DNA of 64,000 nt from Numida meleagris (GCF_002078875.1 NC_034412.1:9710041-9774040); one strand, 5' to 3'. Shown: positions 25,961-38,582, numbered from the stretch's first letter. Translations and numbers: made by a program. Notes: generated by a model from the letters alone, not told the origin.

Positions 25961-26039
25961 TGTGTTTTTTTTTATTGGAAGAGAATATTTTAAGCAGGAC
26001 TGCGATTCATAGTCCTGAGCTGTAGGGGACTAATGTTCC

Positions 26040-26400
26040 TGTTCTCCAGCTGGGAGAAACTAATTCAACATCTTGTGTTGTAAACACTCACTCATTTTAA
26101 CTGATTACACCTCCAATGTTCCTCAAATCACTAAAATTACTAATTGCTATTCCTTACACATCAGAGAGTGAATCCTGAATAATTAACCCCAAATAAAATT
26201 AGATGAATTGGCCCTTTTAATTAGAATCCCTGCTGCTGTTTGTTCTGAGCTTCCTTTTCTTACCGTTAAGAGACTTTTAGAATGATTAAAACTGTTTAAG
26301 ACTTAAACAGCCAGTGACCTTTTAATACAATATAAATCCATAAAAGCAGTATTTCAGCTTGCAGGTGGTGAAGTAAATTTTTAGTGCAACTACGTGACAG
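26040..26400. promoter_or_regulatory. Candidate conserved enhancer-like TAAT-rich block
   Basis: AT-rich, non-repetitive sequence packed with homeodomain-type TAAT/ATTA cores, for example near 26058, 26098, 26140, 26178, 26200 and 26218. It also has paired words such as TGAATAATTAACC. It directly follows the CpG-rich block at 25300-25960. The texture resembles conserved noncoding elements, but conservation cannot be judged from one sequence. Confidence 0.3.
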
Positions 26401-26440
26401 ATTCAGTATTCGTTTTTAAATGCTGAGAGTAAAATTAGCT

Positions 26441-26457
26441 GGGGGGGGGGGGGGGGG
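26441..26457. repeat. Poly-G run of 17
   Basis: Seventeen consecutive G residues, followed by TTGTGGG and a T tract. In the transcript this is G-rich and could form a quadruplex. Length is often unreliable in assemblies. Confidence 0.85.
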
Positions 26458-27987
26458 TTGTGGGTTTTTTTTCTCCCCCTGCTTATTAATACAGCAGCCG
26501 ATTAACAAAAGTAGTTCAAATGCTAGAATTAGTGATGGGTGAGAAAGTGGTGGTTTAAAGCAGTGCTTTGGATTGGCATTATCTTAGGGATGTCTGGTGA
26601 ATGCGGTAGATGTGGGTCAGCTGTGTAGCCGGTGTGTCATAGTTTGAGCTGCACTGAGGTGGTGTCAGTAACCCCCCATGATGTGATCTCACAAAGGATG
26701 CGCCGGCACAAAGCACCATTTTAACTGTAATAGGTGTTCATTAAAGGTGTTCTAGGAAAACAGTCATTATGGGCAATGTTGTGGGTGAGAGGATGCAAAG
26801 TAGGTTGCATGCTCATACCTAAGAGTCACGAGCCTACCTTTAAGTGTTGAGCAGCGTCACTTTTGCAAGATGAAATTTTGAGGAGCGCTTAGGGATGGTT
26901 CGGTATTCTGCAGGATTTTACAGTGGTTGTTGTGGGTGTGGAGAGAAATTCCAGGTAGGCTCAATCAAAGGGACTTTAGCCCAGTGCTAGATGAATTAGG
27001 TTCTAAGTGTAAACGTTAATCATTTTACCATAGATCACCCACAAATTGCTACTGCTGGTTTTCTGCAGTAAAAGTTAAATACTTGACCAGGCAATGGAAA
27101 ATGGCTGTGTCCGCTCAGTGCTTTCCAGAAGGCAGCCTGTTTGGATCAGAACACAAACATGTCAGTGGAGGCTGCTCCATCGTTGTCTGTGCTCCGCTCT
27201 CTGACTCCAGGGGAGAGCTCGGTTTTTCAGGTGATTCAAACCAATCCTGAACTGTCTTCAGAGTCAGCAATGATGATAAAGGGTTGTTTTCGTTTGGAGG
27301 AAGAAAAATGAAAAACATCTGGGCTATCGTCTTCAGATGTCAGAGATCTAAGAGCACCAGTGTGAGTCCTGTTTTGTTGGTTGATAGATGTCGTTAAGTT
27401 ATTGTTTCAGGGAAAAATATGTTTTGCTATTTTGCGTTTCCGAGGGTTTTCCCCCCAAACAGCCTCTTCTTACTGAATGTGTGAGATCATATTCGTGTCT
27501 TGAAGTTTCAAAGCTGCAAATCTGGATGTCTAAACAACTGTGTCAGTCAATGGGGAAGGCAATTACTGTGCTGCAATCCATTTGCTGACTGGCAGATGCA
27601 TCTCCCTGAAAACAAAGGCTTGAGGCGACGATTCCTGAGATGCCTGATCGTGCACAAAATCCCGTGCGCTGAGGCACTGAGAGGTTTGCCCGTGAGCAGG
27701 AAAGGTGCTTGCTGCATCAGACAGGGTGTTTTTCTCAGCTGGTACTGGTACACAGAGGGCATCAGGCAGCCGGTGGCAAAAGTCTATGAGTTTCTGTTCA
27801 GCCTCATGCTCACGCAGAGCCTATTAAAGCTTTGAACGAGTTTTTAGTTCTATATTGTGATAGTGCAATTTTCCATGCAGACCAGGGGACAGCCCCTTGC
27901 CCTGGGGATCCCACGTGGTAGATGCTAGAGGGGCTTGGGGTGGGTGGCAGTGATTTGCTTGAGACACTCTGTGGGGACATAGGCTGT
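26458..27987 (+). other. LPP: LPP intron sequence without genes
   Basis: No exon, repeat or regulatory pattern is recognised here. Confidence 0.65.
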
Positions 27988-28329
27988 CAGAGGAGATCTT
28001 ATCCCTCTCCAACTCCCTGACAGGAGGTTGTGGCGAGGTGGGGGTTGGCCTCTTCTCCCAGGTAATGGCAATAGGATGAGAGGGAATGGCCTCAAGTTGT
28101 GCCAGGGGAGGTTCAGGTTGGATATTTGGGAAAATTTCTTCTGCAAAAGAGTGGGTGCACTGGCACAGGCTGCCCAGGGAGGTGATGGGGTCACCATTCC
28201 TGGAGGTGTTCAAGAACCATAGAGATGTGACACTGAGGGACACAGTCAGTGGGCAATATTGGTGGTAGGTGGACATTTGGACTAGATCCTAGAGGTCTTT
28301 TCCAACCTTAATGATTCTATGATTCTGTG
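27988..28329 (+). mobile_element. CR1 LINE 3' fragment, sense to LPP
   Basis: A sense-oriented copy covering the end of ORF2 and the 3' UTR. It contains GGAATGGCCTCAAGTTGTGC, GGTTCAGGTTGGATATTTGG, ACTGGCACAGGCTGCCCAGG and GAGGTCTTTTCCAACCTTAA, and ends with ATGATTCTATGATTCTGTGA at about 28329. It is one of three sense copies among thirteen. Confidence 0.93.
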
Positions 28330-31300
28330 ACACTGCTGAATTGGAGCACGAGCTTTCTTTAAGATTTTTCCTCCTTTCCTCCCCGAAACGAAGACCTGTT
28401 CCTTCCACATGTCATCTAACATTGTGCACTGTTCAGGACGCAGGTTTTACGGTCTTTGGATGCTTCCCTCTCTGCCTGAGGGAGATTCACAGCAATGCCA
28501 ATAACAATACAGTAACAGCTTTCCCTCTTCATTTTGAGAGAAGTTTCTCCTTGAGTTCAATGGGTCCTACGACTGCGTGTGGGAAAGAGGGAAGTGCAGT
28601 GGCGGGATAAATAACTGAAGCTGTGAGGGAGAAAAGTCCATCTGTTCACAGAGGACCAGGAAAAGGCCAAACATCTGTGAGGTCCCCCCAGTTCATCACA
28701 CATCTGCTTTCTGCTCCCCAGCCTGAAACCTTCCAGGCTGCCTTTTAGGGGAGCAGGGCCAGCTGCAGGGCTGGGGTGCGGACAGCCAGCTGCCTCCTGC
28801 TCCAAGGAAAGCGTTGTCTTCCAAGCTCTGAAAAAGGGCTCTTCTCTTCGTTTCTGTCCTTTTGCTCTTTTTCTGAAATATCCTGCCAATATTTTTTTCC
28901 TTTGGGAGGAACAGCCCTTCCAAAGGGGCAAAATGATATTTGTTTTGAATTTGTTACAGCAGTTGTTGTTTTCCCTCTCAGCCTTCTGTTTACGCACAAA
29001 CCCTGCCCTTTCCCCTATCTCATCCCCTTCGCCCCGTTCTCTACCTAGATTTTGCTTTAGGATATTGAAGGGTTGTAACGAAGGAGCGTGGCTTGGCAGT
29101 GCTTGGCAGGAAGATGAGTCTTTGGCTTTGGAGCTGGGGCTAACCGGAGAAACATCATCTAAAGTGTCTTCTTGGGGAAGTGCACATCCGCTGGAGTTGA
29201 ATTTGTTTGCAAAATCACATTGGTTTGCTGAAGGTTCATTTTCAAAGCAAAGGAAAAAAGTTTACTTGGCATTCCAGCATCACAGCATTTTTAGCATGAA
29301 ACACTGAAGATAATCATTTCAAAATATTTCTTCCTTTGTTTTTATTCCGTATTGTATTTCGTATGATTTGAAATAAAAGGCAGGATTAATTATAGAGCAA
29401 AGAGGAGATACTGCAGATGTCATTGTGCTTTTTTTTTTTTTTTAAATTGGTCTTGAACTCTATAATTTCACGAGCCAGTAGGTTTCACAGGGTTTTGTGT
29501 ATTGGAGCAACATGGTTGTCTTAAATTAGTTTTCAATGTGTTGTTTTCAAACTGTCTTGGTGCATCTGTATTTAGGACAATACTTTCGTAGGGATTCCAA
29601 AGTTTTTGGTGTGGGTTGTTGCTCTTGCTGTGCTCACTTTAAACCAGGAAGAAATTGATTTCCTGGGAAATAAGATCCCTGAAAGTTCTAGAGGGGGTTG
29701 GTGCCTTTCAGAGAGCTCATGGCTTCAGGAGGTTTGAAATAGAACAGAATAGCTTCCCAGGGCTGCAGCCTGTCCTGCTTCCCTTGGCAAAGAGCTGGAG
29801 GGTGCTGCTGGTGCCCATGCCCTGTGGAGCTCAGCCCTGCCCATCCAACAACCCTTTTTGGCAGCTCTATCCAGAGCAGGCGGTTGGAACCGCTGCTTGG
29901 CCACTGGGGCTGGTGCTGGGGATCCCATAGTAGGCAGGAAAATGCTGCATCAAGATGTGGAGGGTCAGCAGGGAGCTTGTGTTTCCTCACCGAAAGGGTT
30001 AAAACCCTCTAAGAGCCACAACACCAAGACACGTGAAATACTCCATTTTGATGTGCTTACCTTAAACGTATGTTGCAAATGCGCACAGGAGAACCGGCAG
30101 TAAACAGCTCCACTTGCAGCATAAAGCTTTATGAGAGGAAATAAAAATATACCAAAGTGGTCCAAATTAGAGGTAGCTGCCTCCCCAGGAGCCAAATCCG
30201 GTGCTAGTGGCAAGCTCCCCGTGTTCCATCTTTGGGAGGTGCTTTCAGAGCCTGCTGTCCTGCTGCCCGTGCTGCTCTGCCCACATTCCCTCCTTCGTGC
30301 TCCCACCCTCTTTAAGCTCTCAGGAGCGGTCTTTCCTGGCTTCACAGTGTGCTGCTTTGTATTTGCATCTGCACTTTCAGAAGTTTAAGACAAAGCAAAT
30401 TTATAGTGGAGATATTTTATACATCAGTCCCACATGAAAGGCCTCCTCAGGGTTGAAAAAGATGGGTGCTTCTGAATTTGCAACTGGCCCACCACTTACT
30501 TGGCTGTTGTCACTAAGAAGAGCCTGTGAATTTCCCAGCAGTTTGTTACGCGAAGCTACGAGGTCCCTATAGGAAAGGGAAACGCAAAGAGCGTGGCTGC
30601 CTGCCAGCAGCAGAGATGCAGAAGACGAGCTGAAGAACATCATTTTTAAGCTGGCAAAACACAAAGGTCTCTTAGGCTCCATGACAGAAGAGGGGACATT
30701 GGCTCTCATGGCTCCAGCTGCTGTTATTCCAGGGAAGCTTGTAGGGTGTTGGAATTGTGCTTGGTGCTCCATCTCCAGCCCTCCGAGTGTTCTCTTCAGC
30801 AGGGAGTCCTTGCTTGCAGTCAGCATCTGGTAGTCTTAATGACCAAAAGTGCTGGCATCATGCAGCACAGGAGGGAAGTGAATTGGGTGGGATCCATTGC
30901 AAGGATGGATCCCCTGGAGGACTCCTTTGGATGTGGGTTATTCCTTAGTCCAAGTTCTGCAGCCACCTGCAGCAGTTTTAAATGAGACGTGAGCTTTGGT
31001 GAGTGCAGCCACATGCTGCTGCCTTCAGGCGGTGTGGCAAGTCACCTGTGGTTCTGCTGGGTTCTGAGAACTGCTAAGCAATCTGCAAACGTTAGTGAGC
31101 CATCATAGCCATCTCCTGCAGCACTGAGGGGTACAGCTGAGTAGGCAGTGGTTAAATGATGTGTTGATTGCCATAGAGGCATAGCAGTGAGTATTGCACG
31201 AGTTACCCAAGGGCCCAGGCACCAAGTACCTGCTCCATCCCCCTCCTCCCTCTCTACGTACCTTCTTTCTCTCTGGGCAGAAGAGAGATGCTCTGAAATG

Positions 31301-31361
31301 GTGTGGGAAAATGCTGGTGCTCTGTGGTGAGCCTAACTTCTCTCTATTCTCTCTCTCCTAG
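28330..31361 (+). other. LPP: 3' end of the 30.4 kb LPP intron
   Basis: No gene or mobile element is recognised. It ends in the strong pyrimidine-rich acceptor (TCTCTCTATTCTCTCTCTCC then TAG) of the second coding exon. Confidence 0.75.
29429..29443. repeat. Poly-T run of 15
   Basis: Fifteen consecutive T residues. Confidence 0.75.
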
Positions 31362-31471
31362 GAGACTTCCTTCCTCCACCTCCGCCTCCTGTTGATGACC
31401 TCGGGAATATCACATCACAAGGTGCCTTTCCCCCGCCTCCCCCTCTGGAAGATGTTGCTTTCAATGTGCAG
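31362..31471 (+). CDS. LPP: LPP second coding exon: Ena/VASP-binding proline motifs
   Basis: This is a 110-base exon, entered in phase 1 and left in phase 0. The acceptor is a strong pyrimidine tract ending CTAG at 31361; the donor is CAG|GTAAGA at 31472. It completes Gly65 and encodes residues 66-101. Two motifs are visible: FLPPPPPP at about residues 67-74 and FPPPPPLED at about 87-95. Both fit the F/L-PPPP class bound by EVH1 domains of Mena, VASP and EVL, which is how LPP and zyxin recruit actin-assembly factors to adhesions. The stretch between the two motifs (VDDLGNITSQGA) differs from the human protein as I remember it, while the motifs are retained. That fits a flexible spacer. The segment ends in AFNVQ, close to the mammalian AFKVQ. 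Confidence 0.96.
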
Positions 31472-33257
31472 GTAAGAAGACAAGAGTTATACTGGGAGCG
31501 CAGAACTGATCCAAAAGGGTTGTGGAAATAAACATATGGTAATAAAACAAGGTGGCAAAGTGCTGTGGTTTGAAACGACGTGTCAGGAACAACCAAGTCA
31601 GTATTAGCAAGTTCTGTTTCCCAAGCAGGGAATATTTCCATTCAAAACTTACTGGGCTATTAAAGGATTTTTCCCATCCGGCCTGAATTAGAAAACTAAT
31701 TGCATTATGCCCTTGTGATAGTGGATGGGAGTGAAACCTTCCCAGAATGAATTGTTTTTTGGAAGGGCCATCTCCTTCCACTGACTGCGGAGAGACTTTA
31801 GGGCAGTAATCTGATCCTAAAAGTGCTTTGTTTAGATGCCTAAAATTAAATGAAGCAAATAATCCTTGGCTCAGACTCCAGTGATGTCACTGGGACCCTG
31901 CTTTTGCTGGGTTGGATCTTCTAGATTGGCCGTCTGGATGGAAGCAAAACTTTTAAGATGCGATGGCATGTGCTGCGTGGATGGGAGACACGGGCACCTT
32001 TGTGCAGACATCGCAGGCTCACCTGGCATGCTGGTCCTGCTGTGTTAGGTCAGGAAAGCTGTGTACAAACCGCAGAGACAGGTGGTCAGGGTGATGCAGG
32101 AGCAAGGAGTTGATATCTTGTCACTGGAGACCAGAAGAGTTTAGTTCGTTAGCTGAGCAAAAAGAAGGCTGTGGCTGCCAAATTAAAATATGTCTGCGGA
32201 ATGAACACTGGGGAGGGAGGAGAACTATTTCACCTCTTGATGTAGGTGAGCCTGAGAGGAGGCAGGTGGGCAGACACTGAACAGGGTCCAAGAGGCCAGG
32301 CTTCGTTTCTGACACTGCAGAGTCTATTCATCCACCCTATGCCTCTGTAAAAAGAAAGCAGTTCTCTCCTGCATGGGCTTCCTGCGATCTCTTGCCTGTA
32401 GCAAAGTGTTCAGGTGCTACCACAACGTCCAAGCGTGTTCCTGCAGTGGGTTCAGCATTGGAAGGATCCATGGAGAGGGAAAGGGTTAAAGACAATTATG
32501 TTCCCCACTGCCAGGAAAGGCTGCGGCCATTGGGATGTGAGCCATGTGAGGAGCACGGCTTTTGCCAGCCTTGGGGGAATGAAGCAATTCCCCAGCAAGT
32601 ATTGCTATGTCTCTATCTCTCCAAGAAGTCCCCAGGGAGCCAGGCACTGGGAAGTGACCCTGCTGCCTCCCTGCTTCCCCAGGGCCTGCCACAGCCCCAG
32701 GGGGGCTTCCCAGAGAGGAAACCCAGCCACGTTCATCAAGAGAGGCTCATGCCTTCTGATCCTTGTGCCTCATTCATCGGGCTGAAGATGTGCCTGAGCT
32801 GCACGGGGCTCTTGCTGGAACTGGCCTGTTGGTAGAACCAGCAGCTGGGCTGGCTGTGCCTGCTGAGCTCACGAAATTGCTGTTTGTCACACCCTTTCTC
32901 TCTGATTTTGGGAAGCTGGAGCTGGAGCAGCGTTAGCAGGTTTGGTTAGAGGTGTTTGGTTAGAGCTGGATTCCTGCACCGGACAGCCTGGTCAGGGAGA
33001 AGCAGAGCCTGGAGGGGCATCCCTGCATGCCACCACTTCCCATTGTGCTCTGCACAGCTAACACATAGTCTCGTCTTTCATCTGTGCTCACTCGTCTTCT
33101 TTTTCCCTTTCCTTTTCTTTCCATCTTCAGTGAAAGAGATTGGGAGCATAAGTTAGTGCAAATCAGGATCTGCTGCTGCAGGATCAGCTCCTTATCTTGT
33201 GGGAGCAGCAAATGCAAGAAGGACTGCTGGGAAGTTGAGGAGGAAAAGGGCAAATAA
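31472..33257 (+). other. LPP: Start of the 17.2 kb LPP intron
   Basis: Begins with the strong donor GTAAGA. Open frames around 32390-32835 lack any recognisable domain or exon borders and are treated as chance. Confidence 0.75.
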
Positions 33258-33468
33258 TAGAATCACAGAATCATTATGGTTGGAAAAGATCTCTAAGATC
33301 GCCAACTCCAACCCATCCCCACCATGCCCACTGACCACGTCCCTCAGTGCCACATCTCCACGGTTCTTGAACACCTCCAGGGATAGTGACTCCCCCACCT
33401 CCCCGGCAGCCTGTGCCAGTGTCTCACTGCTCTTTCTGAGAAAAAATGTTTTCCTAATAACCAACCTA
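33258..33468 (-). mobile_element. CR1 LINE 3' fragment, antisense
   Basis: AATAGAATCACAGAATCATT, GGTTGGAAAAGATCTCTAAG, CACCATGCCCACTGACCACG and AACACCTCCAGGGATAGTGA are in CR1 order. Similarity ends near TTCCTAATAACCAACCT. Confidence 0.92.
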
Positions 33469-35873
33469 TGGCAATGGAGAAAGCTGTTCGATGCCTGTGG
33501 GTACTGAATGTGCCTGCAGACGGAGGTTGCCCTGTTGATGGGGCAGGTTGAATGGTGGCCATGCTTGTTGGGCTGCCAGCTTTCAGGTGCTCCCTCAGAG
33601 CAGCTCAACACAAAGGCAGCACTCTCATGCATGTGTGCTTGACTGGGCTCCAACAAACTGAAGCTGGACTTGGTTCTGCACTCTGCCATCAAACCCCATC
33701 ATCTCTGAGCCTCGGTTTTCTCTCTGTTGAATGCACGTGCCAGAGCTGGAAATGTATCAGCCTCCTTACAACAGGACATCCTCTGGATGGCAGAGGATTT
33801 CACTCCAATGAGAGTTTGTGAAAAATGTGCACTGTGGCTCCAGGTAAAACTTTTTACACTATGTGTTGATGAGGGCAGCAGCAGATATATGGTCAGTTTA
33901 TTATCTTTTCATGCACTGCTGTTAGCTAACGGCTGAAAGCCGCACACATTATTGCAGTTTAAGTTGTAGCTTGTGGAGCAGCAGTTAAAATAATAATGCC
34001 CAGTTTTCATAGGGCTGTTTATCTCTGGATCTGTGTTTGGACAGCGGAGCTGGCTGCTGAGGATTGGATCCAAAAAGGTACTTTGGTATCTGACTTCGCT
34101 CTAGGTGCCTGAACTGAGGTCTGGGCCACGAAATACTTTTGCAATAGATCTGGCCTTTTCCTGTAATTTCTGTTTGTTCATCTAGATGCATCACGTTCCG
34201 AATGGCAGCAGGGCTGGGGAGAAAAGGGGAAGGAAATTTCAACTCTTTTCCTATTAACTGTAAATGCTTCAGGAAAAACAAAAAAAAAGAAAGAAAAAAA
34301 CGTTTAGTTTAAAAACCAGCATGCTGTAGCTGGGGTCAGCTGCGTTGGGAAGTTCCCCTTCGGCTGAAGGCGGTGGTGATGGCAGGGGTTTGTTCCGAGG
34401 GCGCGGCGATGGCATGTTTGACAAATAAGGACATAGCAAAGAGGCTTTTGCCACGTTGGCTTGTGCTCAGTTTAAAAGAAAAAAAAAAAATTCTGGACGG
34501 GAAGAAAAATGAAATCACTGTTTGTCAAAGGGAAATAGATAGATGTGGGAGGCAGGGAGATTTCGTTCTTCGTTTTGCCTTCTGCTCTCCAAAAAGGCAC
34601 TCTGAGAAGGCCAGGGAAAGCACAGACGTGAGCAGCTCGCTCAAGTGCCCGGCTCTGCTCGCAGTGGGACCCTTGCTAACAGCAGTGGCTCTGTGGGATG
34701 GCACCTGCACAGGGTGATGTGAACAGCCTGTCCCTACCCTGCCTTCCCCCGAGGACCTCAGGCAGAGCCCAGCAGTGGGGGCTGCAGCTCTCCATGAGCC
34801 TCTGCTGGAACTCCCAGCTGTCCTTGCCCTCAGGTCCCAATCTTGGAGCAGCCGCAGCTTTTACTGCTAATTACCCCCAGGTGCCTTGTCTGCAGCACAG
34901 ATCTGATGTTCATTTGGGACCTTAGCTGAAACCCAAGCAGAGATTGTGCTCAGCTCAGAGATCGCATCTCTCCTGACAGCCCCTGGCTGTTATCAGCATG
35001 TGTTTTATTGACGGGCCACAAAGCCCTTCACAAAAGAAACGCCGGTCAGTGCCTGATAAGGAAGCTGCAGCAGGGAAAGTGATGTGCCTGGGTCACCGGG
35101 CTGACCAGCACGGGCTGAGAATAGTGCCCAGATCCTGCATCCTGAGCAATTGTTGCCTGCCTCCCTGAGCAAGCTCTGCTGCTGTCTTTTCCAGAAAAAC
35201 GTTTTGGTGTTTTCAGTTTGGAGCGTCTATTTTGAGAAGGCACTGGGGAAAGAAAGAGCGTGGGGTGCTGCCTGGGATCGCCCATCTCCTGCTCTGCTGG
35301 GCTCTGCCTGCGGTGGGGCTTGCTCGAAATCGCCTTCCTTTGAACGCTTGGAGAAGCCAAGAAGACCAAAGAGATCAGAAAGTGTGTTCAGCCTCCCTCT
35401 AGTGCTAGATTTTGTTAATCATCGGGTTTACGGGCCTGGGCTTAGGTGCTCGCTAGCGAGGAGCATCCGTGTTGCTGATGGCCGCTGTGCTCCTCCAAGG
35501 AGCAGGCACTCCTGAAGCCTCTGCAGATCGAGCCCCGCTCTGTGTGCACAGCTTTCATTTGCAGAGCCTGTGTCTGCAGGTTTCTGTGGCTCCTAACCTG
35601 ATTTATTAAAATCCATGTGATAAGCAACTGCCTTTTATCTAAATTGAAGCCGTGTCCAACAGTATGAATAAATTACCTGGTGATGTTAGCCCTCTTATTC
35701 AAACCTTGGCTTTGCAAGAATGCTTTTGATCTGTCTCCCTCCTTCTGCTGTCCTCGTGTGTTTGAGGCATGGCAATGGGCTGTGTTCTGAGTTTGAGCAA
35801 ATCACATGCGTGTTCCCTGCATGGCTGAGGGCTCACTGGCTCCCTTCAGGCTGGTGTGTGTTTGTTCTTATAG

Positions 35874-35891
35874 GGCTCTCTGGGCACTAAG
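35874..35891 (+). other. Possible 18-base microexon (speculative)
   Basis: A T-rich acceptor-like TTTGTTCTTATAG ends at 35873. The next 18 bases, GGCTCTCTGGGCACTAAG, are followed by a consensus-like donor GTAAGA at 35892. In the phase 0 used between the flanking LPP coding exons this would insert GSLGTK without shifting the frame. Chance occurrence of such a pair in a 17 kb intron is quite possible. Confidence 0.15.
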
Positions 35892-35937
35892 GTAAGAAAA
35901 TCAGTAATACAAAGCCTGTATATGTTGGTGAACATCT

Positions 35938-35981
35938 GTATATCTCATATACATGTTTATATATACACACAGTATATATAA
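35938..35981. repeat. TA/CA-rich microsatellite-like tract
   Basis: Imperfect TATATC, TATATA and ACACAC units. It reads as a degenerate dinucleotide repeat. Confidence 0.6.
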
Positions 35982-38582
35982 AAGAAATGCATAATGAGCA
36001 GGGATGTAGAGCAGGCCTACATGTTACAGGGGAACAAGCATGCACATTTTATCCCCGCTGCTTTTTTATCCCTGTCTGCGGGTAGCGTGACCGGTAAATG
36101 CAGGATCACAAGCGCAAGGGAACACTGAGCGTGTCTTTCACTCTCCTCTTGATGCAGCCCATCTTATACGCATGTTTGTTTTACAATGCCAAACCACATT
36201 CTATTTTAAATCTATAATGAAACTCTGTTCCCATCTATGTAACTTTCCAATCCGTACTCTCTTCAGAATAGACAAAGATGGTTATTATAAACCACAAATT
36301 TTAGAGAAAGGGTAAACTGGAAAAGTTTTAATTGTGCAGCGTAAGCCTGCCATTCATCTTTCTGCCTGGCTATTAATATCTTGGCAATGTTATTGTGCAA
36401 AACAGCCTTTAATAGCTAAACCTCTCGGCAAGGACTACAAAGGAAGCAAGGATCCAAACAGTTAACTGTTCTCATTATTTTCATCATGGTTATTACTGCG
36501 TTATTTAATGTATTTGTTCTGGTATTGTTTCATGTAGTAGCAGCGGGCTGGGTGTGCCAGGACCCGTGCTGCTGCACGCTCGGGAGCGGGGCTGTGCTGG
36601 GGCTGCGAGACGCTTTCAGAGAAGGAACAGAAGTGGCTTTTGGTCATGTGCCATACGGCGGGTGATGAGGTGCAGGAGCAGAAGAAAGCAGCAGCTAATA
36701 CAGTGCACATGTAAATAAGGGCACGGGCCCATCTGAAAGGTTGTAATAGGAAACAGGTCGGAGGGATTGCTGATTGTGGGGTTCAGAGATCATGGAGTCA
36801 CAGAATCACGGCGGAGAGGTTAATCTGTGAGCTGGGTCATCCTCTCGTGGGCAACAGAGGCTTGAATGGGGTGAGTAAAGTGGGAGGCATGGAGAGCACG
36901 CAGAACAAAGCGGTAATTTTGTCCTCTCAGCCTGCAACGAACAACAGGAAGCAAAACCATCACTGCATCCAAGGTAGACTTATTTACACAGCTAGAAAAC
37001 AGTTCATGAAAAAGAGGGAATTCTCCCATCATAGCAAATGAGCTGAAGGATGGAAGAGAGGGAGATAACATGATCAGTGTTGAAGACTTTTACATTCTTC
37101 TCATTTCTGAGTTCTATTCAAATCGTCTGTTGGATTAGGAGGTCCTAGGAAGGATCTTTTGCAGGATCGCTTGCTCTTGTGTCAAATCCTGGTAGGCTGT
37201 GTTGCATTAGGGAACTGTAATGCAGTGGCGAGACTAAGACAAACAGACTGTCAGTAGCAAAAGGAATTCTAAAAACTGCAGCAGAGACAAATTATTTTGC
37301 TTGTTCTGTGAAGCTGGCTGGGGCTGGAAGATGTGGTTTGAAAAGACGAAGCCTTTCCACAGGGCTTGGTTGTGGTGATAGGCTGGGATGTGACACAGCA
37401 GGCAGAAGTCAGATTCCCACCTTGATTTTGATGCCTTAAGTACTACAGTGTTGTGTGGGGACGAAGAAAGCTTTGGTCAACAGAGCTGAAAAGAAGTGCA
37501 CGTATACTCGTTGTCTGTCTAAATTTGGTTTTGCAGCCCTGGATAATTTCAAAGAATAGGGCCAACTTCACCCTGTTCTAGGTCTATGCCTGGCATTTAA
37601 GTGATGTGGGTATGGAGAAGGTGGGAGCGCATCAAATCTCCAAGAGTGGAAGTGGCTCAAATGCAGGTTCTTGTCTCTATTTTTTAGTTTCTGTCACTTA
37701 AAAACACCAAGGCTTTGGCTGCCTTGACGGGTGGTTTTGGTGTCAGAAAGGGTTGTCTCTGCAAGGAGTGTGCAGTACAGTGACTGAGGAAGCAGAGAGG
37801 TGGTTGAAATAGCAGCAGAAAAGTGTTGTTGCAGCCAGAGCTGAAGGAATTTGTTCCAGGACAGAAAGGCAGGCATGGCTTTGAATGTTTGTTGCTATTA
37901 AATTCCATCTTTGCAGGACCATTCCCCACAGTTGCAATTTTCCGTTCTGATTAGCTGATGAAAATGCAGGATGTCGATTAGCTTTAATGCACAAAAAACA
38001 GGTAAGAAAGAGCATCTGGAAAACATCACATCATGTTTTTAGGGCTTTGTTTTCAGTTGTGTGAGAAGTAGGAATGTTTGGGAAAGCTGCAGCAGCTCCA
38101 AGCGTTGCTCGAACCAGCAAGCGACAGCTCCATTGGAGGTACTGCACAAGCATCTCCCATTCAGCAGTGCTGATCCACCGCTCTGTTCCTCTCCATCTCG
38201 TTGTTTCCGCATCTCTGTTTCACCATGGAAACAGCCTCCTGTCTCGTCACATCCCTGGTCTGGCCTTCATCCTCAGCTCTGTTACTCCGCTCATTCCTCA
38301 CCTGCTCTCCCCACACCCGGCTCTGTGAATTCACCCTGTTCAGCCCTGCAGAACCCCTCTGTGTTTTCCCTGCAGATGTCACTGCCGAGGCCCACGGAGA
38401 TGTTTGGTGTCAGCACTTCCCAGGGCTGATGGCAGGGCTGCCCCCCCACAGCAGCATTCAGTAGGTGCTAGCGCTGGGTGAGCCTCCTTTGAAAATTTAG
38501 GCTCAGAATATGTTTTCTGCGTTGAAGTAAATCCCGTTTGGCTTCTGTGGCTGTATTGGTTCCAAGGAGCAGTAGAGTTTGC

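Larger units (their letters stand above)
33469..38582 (+). other. LPP: LPP intron sequence without firm genes
   Basis: No coding gene or mobile element is recognised. A possible 18-base microexon (35874-35891) and an AT dinucleotide-rich tract (35938-35981) are listed separately. CpG-containing GC-rich patches occur near 35270-35470 and 36540-36670. Confidence 0.65.

Noticed and set aside
28557..28997. 146-codon minus-strand open frame with a basic N-terminus
   Set aside because: The basic residues come from A/G-rich sequence and no domain can be recognised.
36790..36845. Sequence with GAGTCACAGAATCACGG resembling a CR1 3' terminus
   Set aside because: Only about 25 bases match loosely and no further CR1 body follows.
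37961..38000. Possible exon between GATTAG and CAG|GTAAGA
   Set aside because: The phase needed for LPP meets an in-frame TAG after eight codons, and the acceptor is poor.
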